Assembly (NCBI RefSeq): GCF_937903345.1
Contig: NZ_CALCZQ010000030.1
Location: forward strand, 186,001 to 250,000
Reading direction: 5' to 3'
DNA from: an uncultured Emticicia sp.
GTDB taxonomy: Bacteria > Bacteroidota > Bacteroidia > Cytophagales > Spirosomataceae
Length of the DNA stretch: 64,000 bases
Position numbers and translations under genes: made by a program. The notes under the pieces were generated by a model. That model was not told the origin of the DNA and did not search any database. It saw only the letters and a list, made by a program, of their open reading frames with translations. Of the stretch, positions 1 to 8,083 are shown piece after piece (position 1 is the stretch's first letter; each line of letters begins with the position of its first letter).

Positions 1-334
1 CCCCCGCTTGTGCCATTCGACAACCATTCTGAAGCAAAAGTTTCAGAATATACTTTATAATGTAGTCGCTACCATGACAAGAAATTTCTACCACATCTTC
101 TTTTGTGAAACTTTTTGGTGTTTTAAAAACAGCAATCAAAACTTCATCAACAATCATCCCTCCATCTCGAATCGTACCAAAATGAATCGTGTGTGAATCA
201 ACCTCAGTTAAGTCTTTACCTTTGAAAATTTTATTGACAATCTTAAATGTATGTTCGCCCGAAACACGAATTACACCAATCGCTCCGATACCCTGCGGGG
301 TTGACAACGCACAAATTGTTTCTAATTGAATCAT
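1..334 (-). CDS. mnmE: tRNA modification GTPase MnmE, N-terminal part (cut by window edge)
   Basis: MnmE works with MnmG to install the carboxymethylaminomethyl group on U34 of certain tRNAs. Reading the minus strand from the ATG at 334 gives 111 residues starting MIQLETICALSTPQGIGAIG. It shows the family's N-terminal pattern: the TPxGxGAIGVIRVSG stretch near residues 12-26, then TPKSFTKEDVVEISCHG near residues 74-90, which is the formyl-tetrahydrofolate-binding TrmE-N domain. The GTPase domain and C-terminus lie beyond base 1. The gene is transcribed away from the 903-residue protein, with about 200 bases between the two starts. I saw no clear promoter for it. Confidence 0.93.
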   Translation of the reverse strand, partial: MIQLETICALSTPQGIGAIGVIRVSGEHTFKIVNKIFKGKDLTEVDSHTIHFGTIRDGGMIVDEVLIAVFKTPKSFTKEDVVEISCHGSDYIIKYILKLLLQNGCRMAQAG

Positions 335-397
335 TTATTGTAGTAAAAGAAATCTTCTCTAATATTCGATTAATCAACCTTACAAATCTTGTAAATC

Positions 398-428
398 TTT
401 CAATCGTGGTTTTAATTACTTATTTTTG
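398..428 (+). promoter_or_regulatory. Candidate promoter for the 903-residue protein
   Basis: TATTTTTG at 421-428 fits the Bacteroidota -7 box TANNTTTG. TTTC at 398-401, 19 bases upstream, is one base away from the -33 TTTG box. The gene starts about 100 bases downstream. This is by pattern only. Confidence 0.45.
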
Positions 429-531
429 CAAATCTACCAACTAAAATCTTAAAATCAGTGATTGTAGCTAATCAGTCGATAAATTATTTGAATCTATCGG
501 CTTTCAGCCCAGTATCTTCGACTTTTGAAAT

Positions 532-3243
532 ATGTTAAAAGTAAAAACTTTATGGTATCTCAATGCAATCTTATTATTGATTGCTGTATTTATTGCTTAT
601 CAAATTTGGTTTGCTCCACGCAGAGATGCTTGGAATTTTGTACCTGATAATGCCTTCTTGGTCGTAGAGAGTTCCGAAATTCAACAATCGCTATATTCTA
701 AAATCGACCCAACGCAGCTTGCTGACATTCCTTTTTTTTACGATGCTTTGGCACAACTAAAAAAAATCGGCGAAAGTATTGATAACGAAAAGATTGCCGC
801 AAAGTTTTTTGAAAAGAAGCTAATAACCTATTCGCTACACCGAGAAAACAAGAAAAATCTCGAATATATTATCTACATTCCTGCAGGTGCTTTTGGTGAT
901 GATTCTTTTCTAAAAAGCCTTTTAGTGCCAGATGCTACTAAGCGTAAAGTTTATGGGCGTAATTATAAAGGGCTGCGTATCAATGAATTATATGATATTA
1001 ATAGTCGCCCGCTTTTCAATTTTTTTGTACACGATGATTTTTTGGTTTGTAGCGGCTCAAAAGTATTGCTCGAAGAAGTGGCCAATCGAATCAAATCGGG
1101 GGTTGCCATCGAAAGAGTGCCATTCAAGGAGAGTAGAAAGGGAACAGCACACATCTATTTTAAGAGCAAGAGTTTGCAAGATGTGGCCGACATTCTTCCT
1201 TCGCAATTATCACCCAATTTGATTGAATTTTTTGGAAATATTACGCCACGCAACCCTGATATTGTTTTCGAAAAACAAAAACTTCCCAATATTATTTCGG
1301 CCTACATTTACTCAAAAGGCACGAATGTCATTCCGTTTTTGGGAATTTTTGCTCGTCAAAAACCTCAGCCATTTACTTGTACTGACTTGATTCCGGAAAA
1401 CACAGCCATTACGATTCGTTTGAGTTTCAAGAATAAACTCTTGCTCGCACAAGATTTTAATACTTACATGAAAAACGAAGAACCAGAGCTAGTTGCCGAA
1501 AAAGATAGTGTTAATCGTTTACTCAATGCCAATCTCAATAGCTTTTATTCTATCCTAAAAGATGAAATAGTTTTGTGTGAAATGGAAACATCCTCTGATG
1601 AGCCATCAAAGAAAATCTTGTTAATCAAAACTGAAGACTCGGCCGAAGCCCTTAATTTATTCGATGATTTAGCCACCAATGCCGAAAAGATTTCAAGTTA
1701 TTTTAAAGCACAACCATTTACCTATCTCAATAATTTTGTTAGAAAAATTGATGTCAGCCAATTACCTGCCATGCTGTTTGGTTCGGTTTTCAAAGGCTTT
1801 TCAGAATGTTATTATTCTCAAAAAGACGATTACATTATTCTGGCAAGCGATGATGATGCCATGCGAGAATACCTTAATAGTCTAAATACAGGTCAAACCT
1901 GGGCAAAATCAAGCATTTATTCCAGTTTTATTGATAAACTTAGTCCACAATCGCAAGTTACCGCCATTATTAGCCCACAGCGAGTTTGGAATAATATTTA
2001 TTATTCATTACCCAAAAAGTGGCAAGCCTCAACGCTCAAACATGAAATACGAGTGAAAGATATACGCGTGATGGCTATCGAGAATTTTGTAATTAATAGC
2101 ACGTTTGGAACAAAGATTTTGATAGAAAAGGTACCGCAAACCAAAAAGGAGGCAATGATAAATAAACTATTTTTGCAAGATAGTTTGGTTTTAAAAAGCT
2201 CTTTGGTCGGTATTCCAAACATCATCAGAAATTCAGTAAATGCAGTCGATGAAATTATCGTTCAACAAGCCGACAAGCAACTTAAATTATTAACAAATAC
2301 GGCCAAAGAAATAAATACCATTTCTCTCAGTGAGGCAATAAATACCAACTATTTATTACCAACCGATTATTTCCAAGATGGGCTACTTCATTATCTAACC
2401 ACCACTCTAAGTAGTTTGGTGATTTTGAGCAGGGATAATACACGGGGAATAATAGCAAGTTCGCCTGAATTATCAATTGATGGGAAAGTGAAAGCTTTAG
2501 CTATTAACGAAACAAAAATTTATATTGTTGATGCTTCTGGTGCAATCTATATTATTAATGAAGAAACCCAAAATGTAAGTAAGTTAAAAACACCTACCCC
2601 GCTCGCTAACATTGTTCAGATTCAGCCAGTGAAATATAAAAACAATCCTTATTTGGCAGTATTGCAAAAAGATGGTACACTCAATATATTGTATGAACAA
2701 GGTCACATTTTGAGTGGTTTTCCAAAAGTACCACTTACTGCTCGACCAATAGGAATGATTGTAGAAGAAGATGGCAACAAAAACTCGACTATCACCTTGC
2801 TTTCTGAAATTGGTGAAATTAAGAAAGTAGATATGCTTGGCAATAATATAATCAATGACAATATTCAGTTAGAGCGGCCAGATAAAGGAACAGTCTTTGA
2901 GTTGTTATTCGACCAAAACCGTAAAGATTGGTTAGTAGTACGTCGCACATCTACTTCGATGGTAATTTTTAATAAACAAGGTGCATCGGTTATAAAAATA
3001 GAAAGCACAGATTTCATGAAATCGCAACTAAAGTATTATGATTTAGGAAATGATTTACGAGTAATTTCTATCTTCGATGGCAAGAACAATACTTTCTTCG
3101 ACCTAAAAGGCAATACAATCGGCGATAAACCATTGCCAGCCAGTGCATTACCCGCACTTTCGTATGCCGAAGCTTATAATAAATTATACATTTATAACCC
3201 AAACAAAACCAAGTTTGAGGTCTGGACGGTAAAATTGAAGTAA
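532..3243 (+). CDS. Membrane-anchored protein of unknown function (903 aa)
   Basis: I do not recognise a characterised family. A single hydrophobic segment at residues 7-25 (LWYLNAILLLIAVFIAYQIW) suggests a signal anchor, with the rest outside the cytoplasm. Residues 30-600 are mixed alpha/beta and recall DUF3352-type proteins, which is only a guess. From about residue 640 the sequence turns into repeated short beta-strand units (for example KIYIVDASGAIYIINEE, then a DGTLNILYEQG unit), which suggests a beta-propeller-like end. No catalytic motif stands out. The gene stands alone, 24 bases before the first promoter of the ribosomal cluster, and points the same way. Start chosen as the only Met before the hydrophobic segment. 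Confidence 0.8.
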   Translation: MLKVKTLWYLNAILLLIAVFIAYQIWFAPRRDAWNFVPDNAFLVVESSEIQQSLYSKIDPTQLADIPFFYDALAQLKKIGESIDNEKIAAKFFEKKLITYSLHRENKKNLEYIIYIPAGAFGDDSFLKSLLVPDATKRKVYGRNYKGLRINELYDINSRPLFNFFVHDDFLVCSGSKVLLEEVANRIKSGVAIERVPFKESRKGTAHIYFKSKSLQDVADILPSQLSPNLIEFFGNITPRNPDIVFEKQKLPNIISAYIYSKGTNVIPFLGIFARQKPQPFTCTDLIPENTAITIRLSFKNKLLLAQDFNTYMKNEEPELVAEKDSVNRLLNANLNSFYSILKDEIVLCEMETSSDEPSKKILLIKTEDSAEALNLFDDLATNAEKISSYFKAQPFTYLNNFVRKIDVSQLPAMLFGSVFKGFSECYYSQKDDYIILASDDDAMREYLNSLNTGQTWAKSSIYSSFIDKLSPQSQVTAIISPQRVWNNIYYSLPKKWQASTLKHEIRVKDIRVMAIENFVINSTFGTKILIEKVPQTKKEAMINKLFLQDSLVLKSSLVGIPNIIRNSVNAVDEIIVQQADKQLKLLTNTAKEINTISLSEAINTNYLLPTDYFQDGLLHYLTTTLSSLVILSRDNTRGIIASSPELSIDGKVKALAINETKIYIVDASGAIYIINEETQNVSKLKTPTPLANIVQIQPVKYKNNPYLAVLQKDGTLNILYEQGHILSGFPKVPLTARPIGMIVEEDGNKNSTITLLSEIGEIKKVDMLGNNIINDNIQLERPDKGTVFELLFDQNRKDWLVVRRTSTSMVIFNKQGASVIKIESTDFMKSQLKYYDLGNDLRVISIFDGKNNTFFDLKGNTIGDKPLPASALPALSYAEAYNKLYIYNPNKTKFEVWTVKLK

Positions 3244-3266
3244 ATATTAAATATTTCTACAAAACA

Positions 3267-3298
3267 TTTGCATCTAAAAAATAAAAATTATATCTTTG
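3267..3298 (+). promoter_or_regulatory. Promoter P1 upstream of the ribosomal protein cluster
   Basis: TTTG at 3267-3270, a 20-base spacer, then TATCTTTG at 3291-3298. This is an exact match to the Bacteroidota consensus TTTG-N19/20-TANNTTTG. Transcription would start near 3304, about 380 bases before rplC. Confidence 0.75.
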
Positions 3299-3303
3299 CA
3301 CTC

Positions 3304-3545
3304 ACATTAAGAAACGGAGTATTCTTCTCTGGTCGAATGAAGTCCCGAAATACTCGGGAAACCAATTTGATTATTGACCTGTTGAGTTGTCTGAATTTAT
3401 TTCTCTACACTCATTTGAAACGGTCTCCGAAAGCTTTTGAAAATTTACAGGAATCATTGCAAGGTAACAAGGAATTGTCCTGCACCTATTTGGTCCTTAC
3501 CACACGTGGTTTGCAATGCAAAGTTTAAGTTGACAATGGTCAACC
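3304..3545 (+). ncRNA. Candidate structured leader RNA or small RNA upstream of rplC
   Basis: The stretch between promoters P1 and P2 holds stems that are compatible in one fold. CGGAG (3315-3319) pairs with CTCCG (3425-3429) and encloses GGTC(g)AAT (3331-3338) with ATTGACC (3373-3379), inside which TCCCGA (3343-3348) pairs with TCGGGA (3354-3359). A second domain is closed by CATTGCAA (3455-3462) with TTGCAATG (3511-3518) and contains AGGA/TCCT with loop ATTG (3470-3481) plus GGTAA/TTACC. GTTGAC-aatg-GTCAAC (3529-3544) ends it. No U-run follows, so it may be a 5' leader that continues into rplC, perhaps for autogenous control. It matches no RNA family I can name. Confidence 0.45.
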
Positions 3546-3577
3546 TCTGAAAAAAGTAAATAAATTATTAATTTAAA

Positions 3578-3609
3578 TTTGTAATCGTGCGATTATTTTA
3601 CGATATTTG
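3578..3609 (+). promoter_or_regulatory. Promoter P2 directly before rplC
   Basis: TTTG at 3578-3581, a 20-base spacer and GATATTTG at 3602-3609 (one mismatch to TANNTTTG), followed by CACCCC. Transcription would start near 3615, giving a 68-base leader to rplC that contains the short hairpin AGTTTACGTTGAACT (3616-3630). Confidence 0.6.
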
Positions 3610-3682
3610 CACCCCAGTTTACGTTGAACTGGAGAAAAGATGATAGTTTAGGTTAAATTAGCAAAATAAAGCGTAAAATACC

Positions 3683-4303
3683 ATGTCTGGAATTATTGGA
3701 AAGAAGGTTGGAATGACAACTATCTTCAACGCCGAGGGTCAAGCAGTACCATGTACTTTGATTGAAGCAGGCCCTTGCGTTGTTACTCAGGTTCGTACCG
3801 AAGATAAAGATGGCTATACAGCTATTCAGTTAGGGTACGGCGAAAAGAAAGAAAAAAATACAAGTCGTTCGCTTGTAGGTCATTTTAAGAAAGCAGGTAC
3901 AACACCCAAGCGTAAATTAGTAGAATTCAAAGAATTCGAAAAAGAATATAACCTTGGTGAAACTATTCGTGTTGAAGATGTTTTTGTAGAAGGAGATTTC
4001 ATAGACGTAAGCGGAAACTCGAAAGGACGCGGTTTTCAAGGTGTTGTTAAGCGTCACGGTTTTGCTGGGGTAGGTGGTCAAACACACGGTCAGCACAACA
4101 GAGGTCGTCACCCTGGTTCGATTGGTGCTTGTTCGTTTCCATCACGTGTATTTAAAGGTGTTCGAATGGGTGGTCGTATGGGAAATACGCGTACCACAAT
4201 TCAAAACTTGAAAGTATTGAAAGTACTTACTGAGCAAAACCTTATTGTAGTGAATGGTTCAATCCCTGGAGCGAAAAATTCTTACATTACCTTGCACAAA
4301 TAA
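3683..4303 (+). CDS. rplC: 50S ribosomal protein L3
   Basis: L3 binds near the 3' end of 23S rRNA and its long loop reaches the peptidyl transferase centre. The 206-residue product begins MSGIIGKKVGMTTIF and contains the family's loop GRGFQGVVKRHGFAGVGGQTHG followed by HPGSIGACSFPSRVFKG near residues 113-155. The length is normal. It is the first gene of the cluster: rpsJ (S10), which normally precedes it, is absent, and two promoters lie upstream. Confidence 0.98.
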   Translation: MSGIIGKKVGMTTIFNAEGQAVPCTLIEAGPCVVTQVRTEDKDGYTAIQLGYGEKKEKNTSRSLVGHFKKAGTTPKRKLVEFKEFEKEYNLGETIRVEDVFVEGDFIDVSGNSKGRGFQGVVKRHGFAGVGGQTHGQHNRGRHPGSIGACSFPSRVFKGVRMGGRMGNTRTTIQNLKVLKVLTEQNLIVVNGSIPGAKNSYITLHK

Positions 4304-4307
4304 TAGC

Positions 4308-4368
4308 AATCCCACGCCCTCAAATGGGATTTGTTAAGTATAGTATAAATTAAGTTTTCTCTAGGGCG
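4308..4368 (+). promoter_or_regulatory. Possible pseudoknot between rplC and rplD
   Basis: AATCCCA (4308-4314) pairs with TGGGATT (4325-4331). The loop between them contains CGCCCT (4315-4320), which is complementary to AGGGCG at 4363-4368, so an H-type pseudoknot is possible 53 bases before the rplD start. L4 represses its own operon in Escherichia coli. A similar role here is conjecture. Confidence 0.35.
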
Positions 4369-4421
4369 GAAAGCATTTAGGTCGAAACTGAACGACATCG
4401 AAAAAATACAGTAATAATCAA

Positions 4422-5048
4422 ATGAATTTATCAATATTAAGCAAAGACGGAAAAGACACAGGTCGCACAGTTACATTAGCAGACAGTGTTTTCGGAATCG
4501 AGCCAAACCAACACGTAGTTTACTTAGATGTAAAACACTATTTGGCTAATCAACGTCAAGGAACTCACAAAGCAAAGCAAAGAGCTGAGATTAATCGTTC
4601 TACTAAGAAAATCGTTCGCCAGAAAGGTTCAGGAGGTGCTCGTCACGGTTCTACAAAAGCTCCGATTTTCGTAGGTGGTGGTCGTGTATTTGGTCCAGTT
4701 CCTCGTGATTACGATTTCAAACTCAACAAGAAAATCAAAGTGTTGGCTCGTAAGTCAGTACTTTCTTCAAGAGCGGCAGAAAGCAATATTTCAATCATTG
4801 AAAACTTTACTTTCGAAGCACCAAAGACAAAATCATATTTGTCATTCCTTAATGCACTTTCTTTGACTGGCATCAAAACTTTGTTTATCATTGGTGATTA
4901 TGACAGTAATGTATATTTATCAGCACGTAATATTCCTAAAGCCAAGGTGATAAGTGTTGATGAGGTAAGTACTTATGACTTAATTAATGCCGATAAAGTG
5001 TTAATTAGTGAAAGTGCATTGTCGAAAATTGAAACAATATTGAATTAA
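4422..5048 (+). CDS. rplD: 50S ribosomal protein L4
   Basis: L4 is an early assembly protein whose extended loop lines the exit tunnel. The 208-residue product shows the loop pattern around RQKGSGGARHGSTKAPIFVG and GGRVFGPVPRDYDFKLNKK at residues 66-105, then a Rossmann-like C-terminal half. The length is normal. A 118-base gap with a possible pseudoknot separates it from rplC. rplW starts 38 bases downstream. Confidence 0.97.
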   Translation: MNLSILSKDGKDTGRTVTLADSVFGIEPNQHVVYLDVKHYLANQRQGTHKAKQRAEINRSTKKIVRQKGSGGARHGSTKAPIFVGGGRVFGPVPRDYDFKLNKKIKVLARKSVLSSRAAESNISIIENFTFEAPKTKSYLSFLNALSLTGIKTLFIIGDYDSNVYLSARNIPKAKVISVDEVSTYDLINADKVLISESALSKIETILN

Positions 5049-5086
5049 GACTTATAGTTGCGTTGCAACTTATAAATTATACGAAA

Positions 5087-5374
5087 ATGAGCGTACTCAA
5101 AAGACCAATCGTTACCGAAAAATCACAAAAACTTACTTCAACAGGTAAATTTGTGTTTGAGGTTGAGTTGACTGCGAATAAAATCGAAATCGCAAAAGCT
5201 GTCGAAAAAATGTATGGTGTTACCGTAACCGATGTAAACACTGTTCGCCAAATCGGCAAAAAGAAATCGAGAATGACTCGTAGCAGAGCATCATCAGGGA
5301 TGACTTCTACTTTCAAGAAAGCAGTAGTTACATTGAAAGATGGTGATTTAATCGATTTCTACGAAAATTTGTAA
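5087..5374 (+). CDS. rplW: 50S ribosomal protein L23
   Basis: L23 sits at the tunnel exit and docks trigger factor and SRP. The 95-residue product begins MSVLKRPIVTEKSQKL, the family's usual N-terminus (KRPIVTEKS). An in-frame Met eight codons earlier (5063) would add MQLINYTK, which is not family-like, so I chose the ATG at 5087, preceded by the A-rich ACGAAA. The C-terminal half (KKKSRMTRSRASSGMTSTFKK) is basic, as expected. Confidence 0.95.
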   Translation: MSVLKRPIVTEKSQKLTSTGKFVFEVELTANKIEIAKAVEKMYGVTVTDVNTVRQIGKKKSRMTRSRASSGMTSTFKKAVVTLKDGDLIDFYENL

Positions 5375-5449
5375 TAATAGCTTATTAAGTTACATTACAT
5401 AATTTACTAAATTAAAGTATAGCCTTGGGCTGCAAAAGATTAAGTAACA

Positions 5450-6274
5450 ATGGGTATCAAAAAATTAAAACCAAACACACCTGGCCAACGTCATAGAATT
5501 GCTCCTGATTTTTCAGACATTACAGCAAGTAAGCCAGAGAAAAGCCTAACCGCTACTATCAAAAGAACAGGTGGTAGAAATAGCGAAGGTCATCGTACTG
5601 CACGTTATATCGGGGGTGGACACAAACGCAGATATCGTTTGATAGATTTCAAAAGAAACAAAGTAGATATTTCTGCCGAAGTAAAAACTATCGAGTATGA
5701 CCCAAATCGTACTGCACGTATTGCTTTAGTTGAGTATACTGACGGGGAGAAGGCGTATATTATTGCCCCAAATGGCTTGAAAGTTGGACAGGCTATCATT
5801 TCAGGTTCGAATGTCGCACCAGAAATTGGTAACACCCTTCCAGTAGGAAATATGCCACTTGGTACTATTATTCACAACATCGAATTACAACCTGGTAAGG
5901 GTGCTCAGATGGCACGCAGTGCTGGGGCATATGCCCAAGTATTGGCGAAAGATAGCAAATATGTTACTTTGAAAATGCCTTCAGGTGAAATGAGAATGGT
6001 ACTCGCAACCTGTCTTGCTACAGTAGGTACCGTATCAAATGCCGACCATATGAATGTAACACTTGGAAAAGCCGGTCGCAAACGTTGGTTAGGGGTTCGT
6101 CCAAGAGTAAGAGGTGTTGCAATGAATCCAGTTGATCACCCTATGGGTGGTGGAGAGGGTCGTTCGTCAGGTGGTCACCCACGTTCACGTAACGGTTTAT
6201 TAGCAAAAGGTAAGAAAACTCGTGATACAACCAAGCCTTCATCGAAGCTTATTATATCAAGAAGAAAAAAATAA
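5450..6274 (+). CDS. rplB: 50S ribosomal protein L2
   Basis: L2 is needed for subunit association and the peptidyl transferase region. The product has 274 residues, the usual length. It has the OB and SH3-like domains and the diagnostic C-terminal segment MNPVDHPMGGGEGRSSGGHP near residues 221-240, which contains the conserved histidine, then a lysine-rich tail ending RRKK. It lies between rplW and rpsS, in the normal order. Confidence 0.98.
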   Translation: MGIKKLKPNTPGQRHRIAPDFSDITASKPEKSLTATIKRTGGRNSEGHRTARYIGGGHKRRYRLIDFKRNKVDISAEVKTIEYDPNRTARIALVEYTDGEKAYIIAPNGLKVGQAIISGSNVAPEIGNTLPVGNMPLGTIIHNIELQPGKGAQMARSAGAYAQVLAKDSKYVTLKMPSGEMRMVLATCLATVGTVSNADHMNVTLGKAGRKRWLGVRPRVRGVAMNPVDHPMGGGEGRSSGGHPRSRNGLLAKGKKTRDTTKPSSKLIISRRKK

Positions 6275-6364
6275 TAATCAAGCAGTTTAATGGCTTTTTG
6301 ATTTAGAAATAGACAAAGAGTTCAAAACTTAACCGTAGCGAGAAATCGCTCAGAATAAAAAAAA

Positions 6365-6643
6365 ATGGCACGTTCACTTAAAAAAGGACCATACATTGAT
6401 TTTCGCCTCGACAAAAAAATTGTCGACATGAATAATTCAGGCAAAAAGTCAGTAATCAAAACGTGGTCACGTCGTTCTATGATTTCACCAGATTTCATCG
6501 GGCACACCTTCGCAGTACATAATGGAAATAAATTTATTCCTGTTTATGTAACTGATAACATGGTCGGACACAAACTTGGTGAATTTTCACCAACTCGTAA
6601 TTTCCGTGGTCACGTAGCAAAGAAAGATAAAGGTAAAAGATAA
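6365..6643 (+). CDS. rpsS: 30S ribosomal protein S19
   Basis: S19 binds the 3' domain of 16S rRNA beside S13. The product has 92 residues and begins MARSLKKGPYIDFRLDKKI, followed by IKTWSRRSMISPDFIGHTFAVHNG, both standard for the family. The A-rich run AAAAAAA directly precedes the ATG in place of a Shine-Dalgarno sequence. Confidence 0.98.
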   Translation: MARSLKKGPYIDFRLDKKIVDMNNSGKKSVIKTWSRRSMISPDFIGHTFAVHNGNKFIPVYVTDNMVGHKLGEFSPTRNFRGHVAKKDKGKR

Positions 6644-6786
6644 TAATTACAATGAAGAATGAAGAAGGTAGAATGAAGAATGTTAATTGAAAAATGTAGA
6701 CTGAAAAGTAAGCATAATTTTTAATCGCTATTGCGAACCGTTCATAATTCTTAATTCTTAATTCATAATTCTACATTTCAAGAATA
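6644..6786 (+). repeat. Repeat-rich gap between rpsS and rplV
   Basis: This gap has direct short repeats (GAATGAAGAA units at its start, TTCTTAATTC units near its end) and an inverted repeat AAATGTAGA (6692-6700) with TCTACATTT (6771-6779). No gene fits. The repeat families are roughly complementary, so the gap could fold into one long imperfect hairpin. Confidence 0.55.
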
Positions 6787-7131
6787 ATGGAAGCAGTAGC
6801 AAAACTTAATGATTACCCTACTACGCCTCGTAAGGCAAGATTAGTGATTGACCTTATTAGAGGGATGAAGGTAAGTCAGGCTTTAGGCATTTTGAGCTTT
6901 CAGCCACAACATGCAGCACCTGTAGTGAAAAAAGTCTTATTATCAGCTGTTGCCAACTGGCAGCAAAAGAACGAGGACTTGAAAATCGAGGATGCTGAAT
7001 TGTATGTAAAAACAATTTATATTGACGGTGGACGTATGTTGAAACGCATGAGACCAGCTCCACAAGGACGCGGTCATCGTATTCGTAAGCGTTCTCATCA
7101 TCTTACAATCGTAGTTGACAGTGCAAATTAA
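6787..7131 (+). CDS. rplV: 50S ribosomal protein L22
   Basis: L22 has a beta-hairpin that reaches into the exit tunnel. The product has 114 residues, with the family signatures TTPRKARLVIDLIRG near residues 12-26 and the hairpin GGRMLKRMRPAPQGRGHRIRKRSHH near residues 79-103. The length is normal. The 143-base gap before it is filled with repeats. Confidence 0.97.
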   Translation: MEAVAKLNDYPTTPRKARLVIDLIRGMKVSQALGILSFQPQHAAPVVKKVLLSAVANWQQKNEDLKIEDAELYVKTIYIDGGRMLKRMRPAPQGRGHRIRKRSHHLTIVVDSAN

Positions 7132-7187
7132 TTCAATCAAATAGCGAACGATACACTACTCGTATTGCTTAATAAAGTAAATTACCA

Positions 7188-8075
7188 ATGGGACAAAAAG
7201 TAAATCCGGTAGGTTTAAGACTTGGTTATATTAGAGGATGGGATTCTAACTGGTATGGTGGAAAAACATTTGCTGAGAAATTAGTCGAAGATCAAGAAAT
7301 CCGTAAATATGTTTCAGCTCGTATTCCAAAAGGTGCTATTTCGAAAGTAGTTATCGAGCGTACCTTAAAACGCATCACACTCACAATTCATACAGCCCGT
7401 CCAGGCGTTGTAATTGGTAAAGGTGGAAATGAAGTTGATAAAATCAAGGAGGAGCTAAAAAAATTAACCAGTAAGGATGTTCAGATTAATATCTATGAAA
7501 TTAAACGTCCAGAACTAGATGCCAAATTAGTAGGAGAGTCAATTGCTCAACAACTTGAGGCTCGTATTTCCTACCGTCGTGCCATGAAACAAGCAATACA
7601 GGCTGCAGTTCGTGTTGGTGCTCAAGGTATTAAAGTAAAGCTGGGTGGTCGTTTAGCAGGAGCAGAGATGGCTCGCAATGAAATGTACAAAGAAGGTCGA
7701 ATTCCTTTGCATACACTTCGAGCAGACATCGACTACGCAATCTCTGAAGCTTTAACCGTATATGGTAAAATCGGTATTAAAGTATGGATTTTTAAGGGTG
7801 AAGTTTACGGTAAGCGTGACTTAACTCCAGCAGGCGGTGGAACAGCTCAATCGAACAACGAAAGAGGTGGGTCAGATGCTCAATCAGGCGGACGTGGTGG
7901 TCGTGATGACCGCAGAGGCGGAGGCCGTGATGACCGTAGAGGCGGAGTCCGTGATGACAACAGAGGCGGTGGCGGCGGTGGTCGTAACAATAGCAACAAC
8001 AACAATCGTAGTGGTGCTGCTGGCGGAAATCGCAATAACAACAATAATAGAGGTACAGGTCCAAATAAGAGATAA
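7188..8075 (+). CDS. rpsC: 30S ribosomal protein S3 with a Gly/Arg/Asn-rich C-terminal extension
   Basis: S3 forms part of the mRNA entry site. Residues 1-215 are a normal S3: MGQKVNPVGLRLGYIRGWDSNW, KH domain with VVIGKGGNEVDKIKEEL, and the C-terminal domain GAQGIKVKLGGRLAGAEMAR. The product has 295 residues, far more than the roughly 210-240 common elsewhere. Residues 220-295 are low complexity: three 8-residue units (GRDDRRGG, GRDDRRGG, VRDDNRGG at 238-261), then glycine and asparagine runs. This resembles an RGG RNA-binding tail. Extended S3 tails occur in Bacteroidota. Any role in translation is unproven. Confidence 0.96.
   Translation: MGQKVNPVGLRLGYIRGWDSNWYGGKTFAEKLVEDQEIRKYVSARIPKGAISKVVIERTLKRITLTIHTARPGVVIGKGGNEVDKIKEELKKLTSKDVQINIYEIKRPELDAKLVGESIAQQLEARISYRRAMKQAIQAAVRVGAQGIKVKLGGRLAGAEMARNEMYKEGRIPLHTLRADIDYAISEALTVYGKIGIKVWIFKGEVYGKRDLTPAGGGTAQSNNERGGSDAQSGGRGGRDDRRGGGRDDRRGGVRDDNRGGGGGGRNNSNNNNRSGAAGGNRNNNNNRGTGPNKR
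7899..7970 (+). repeat. Three 24-bp in-frame tandem repeats in rpsC
   Basis: Units at 7899-7922, 7923-7946 and 7947-7970 encode GRDDRRGG, GRDDRRGG and VRDDNRGG. Each keeps the core CGTGATGAC and AGAGGCGG. The copy number could vary between strains without breaking the frame. Confidence 0.85.
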
Positions 8076-8083
8076 GCACCTAA

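Noticed and set aside
3268..3528. 86-codon open frame before rplC
   Set aside because: It begins inside the -33/-7 region of promoter P1, overlaps the predicted RNA stems, and its composition does not look like a protein.
5063..5086. Upstream Met for rplW
   Set aside because: The added MQLINYTK is not part of L23, and homologues start at the MSVLKRP position.
6320..6510. 61-codon minus-strand frame over rpsS
   Set aside because: It overlaps a well-conserved ribosomal protein gene and has no independent support.
7792..8079. 95-codon minus-strand frame opposite the end of rpsC
   Set aside because: It is the mirror of the Gly/Arg/Asn repeat, full of His, Cys, Leu and Tyr, as expected from an antisense shadow.
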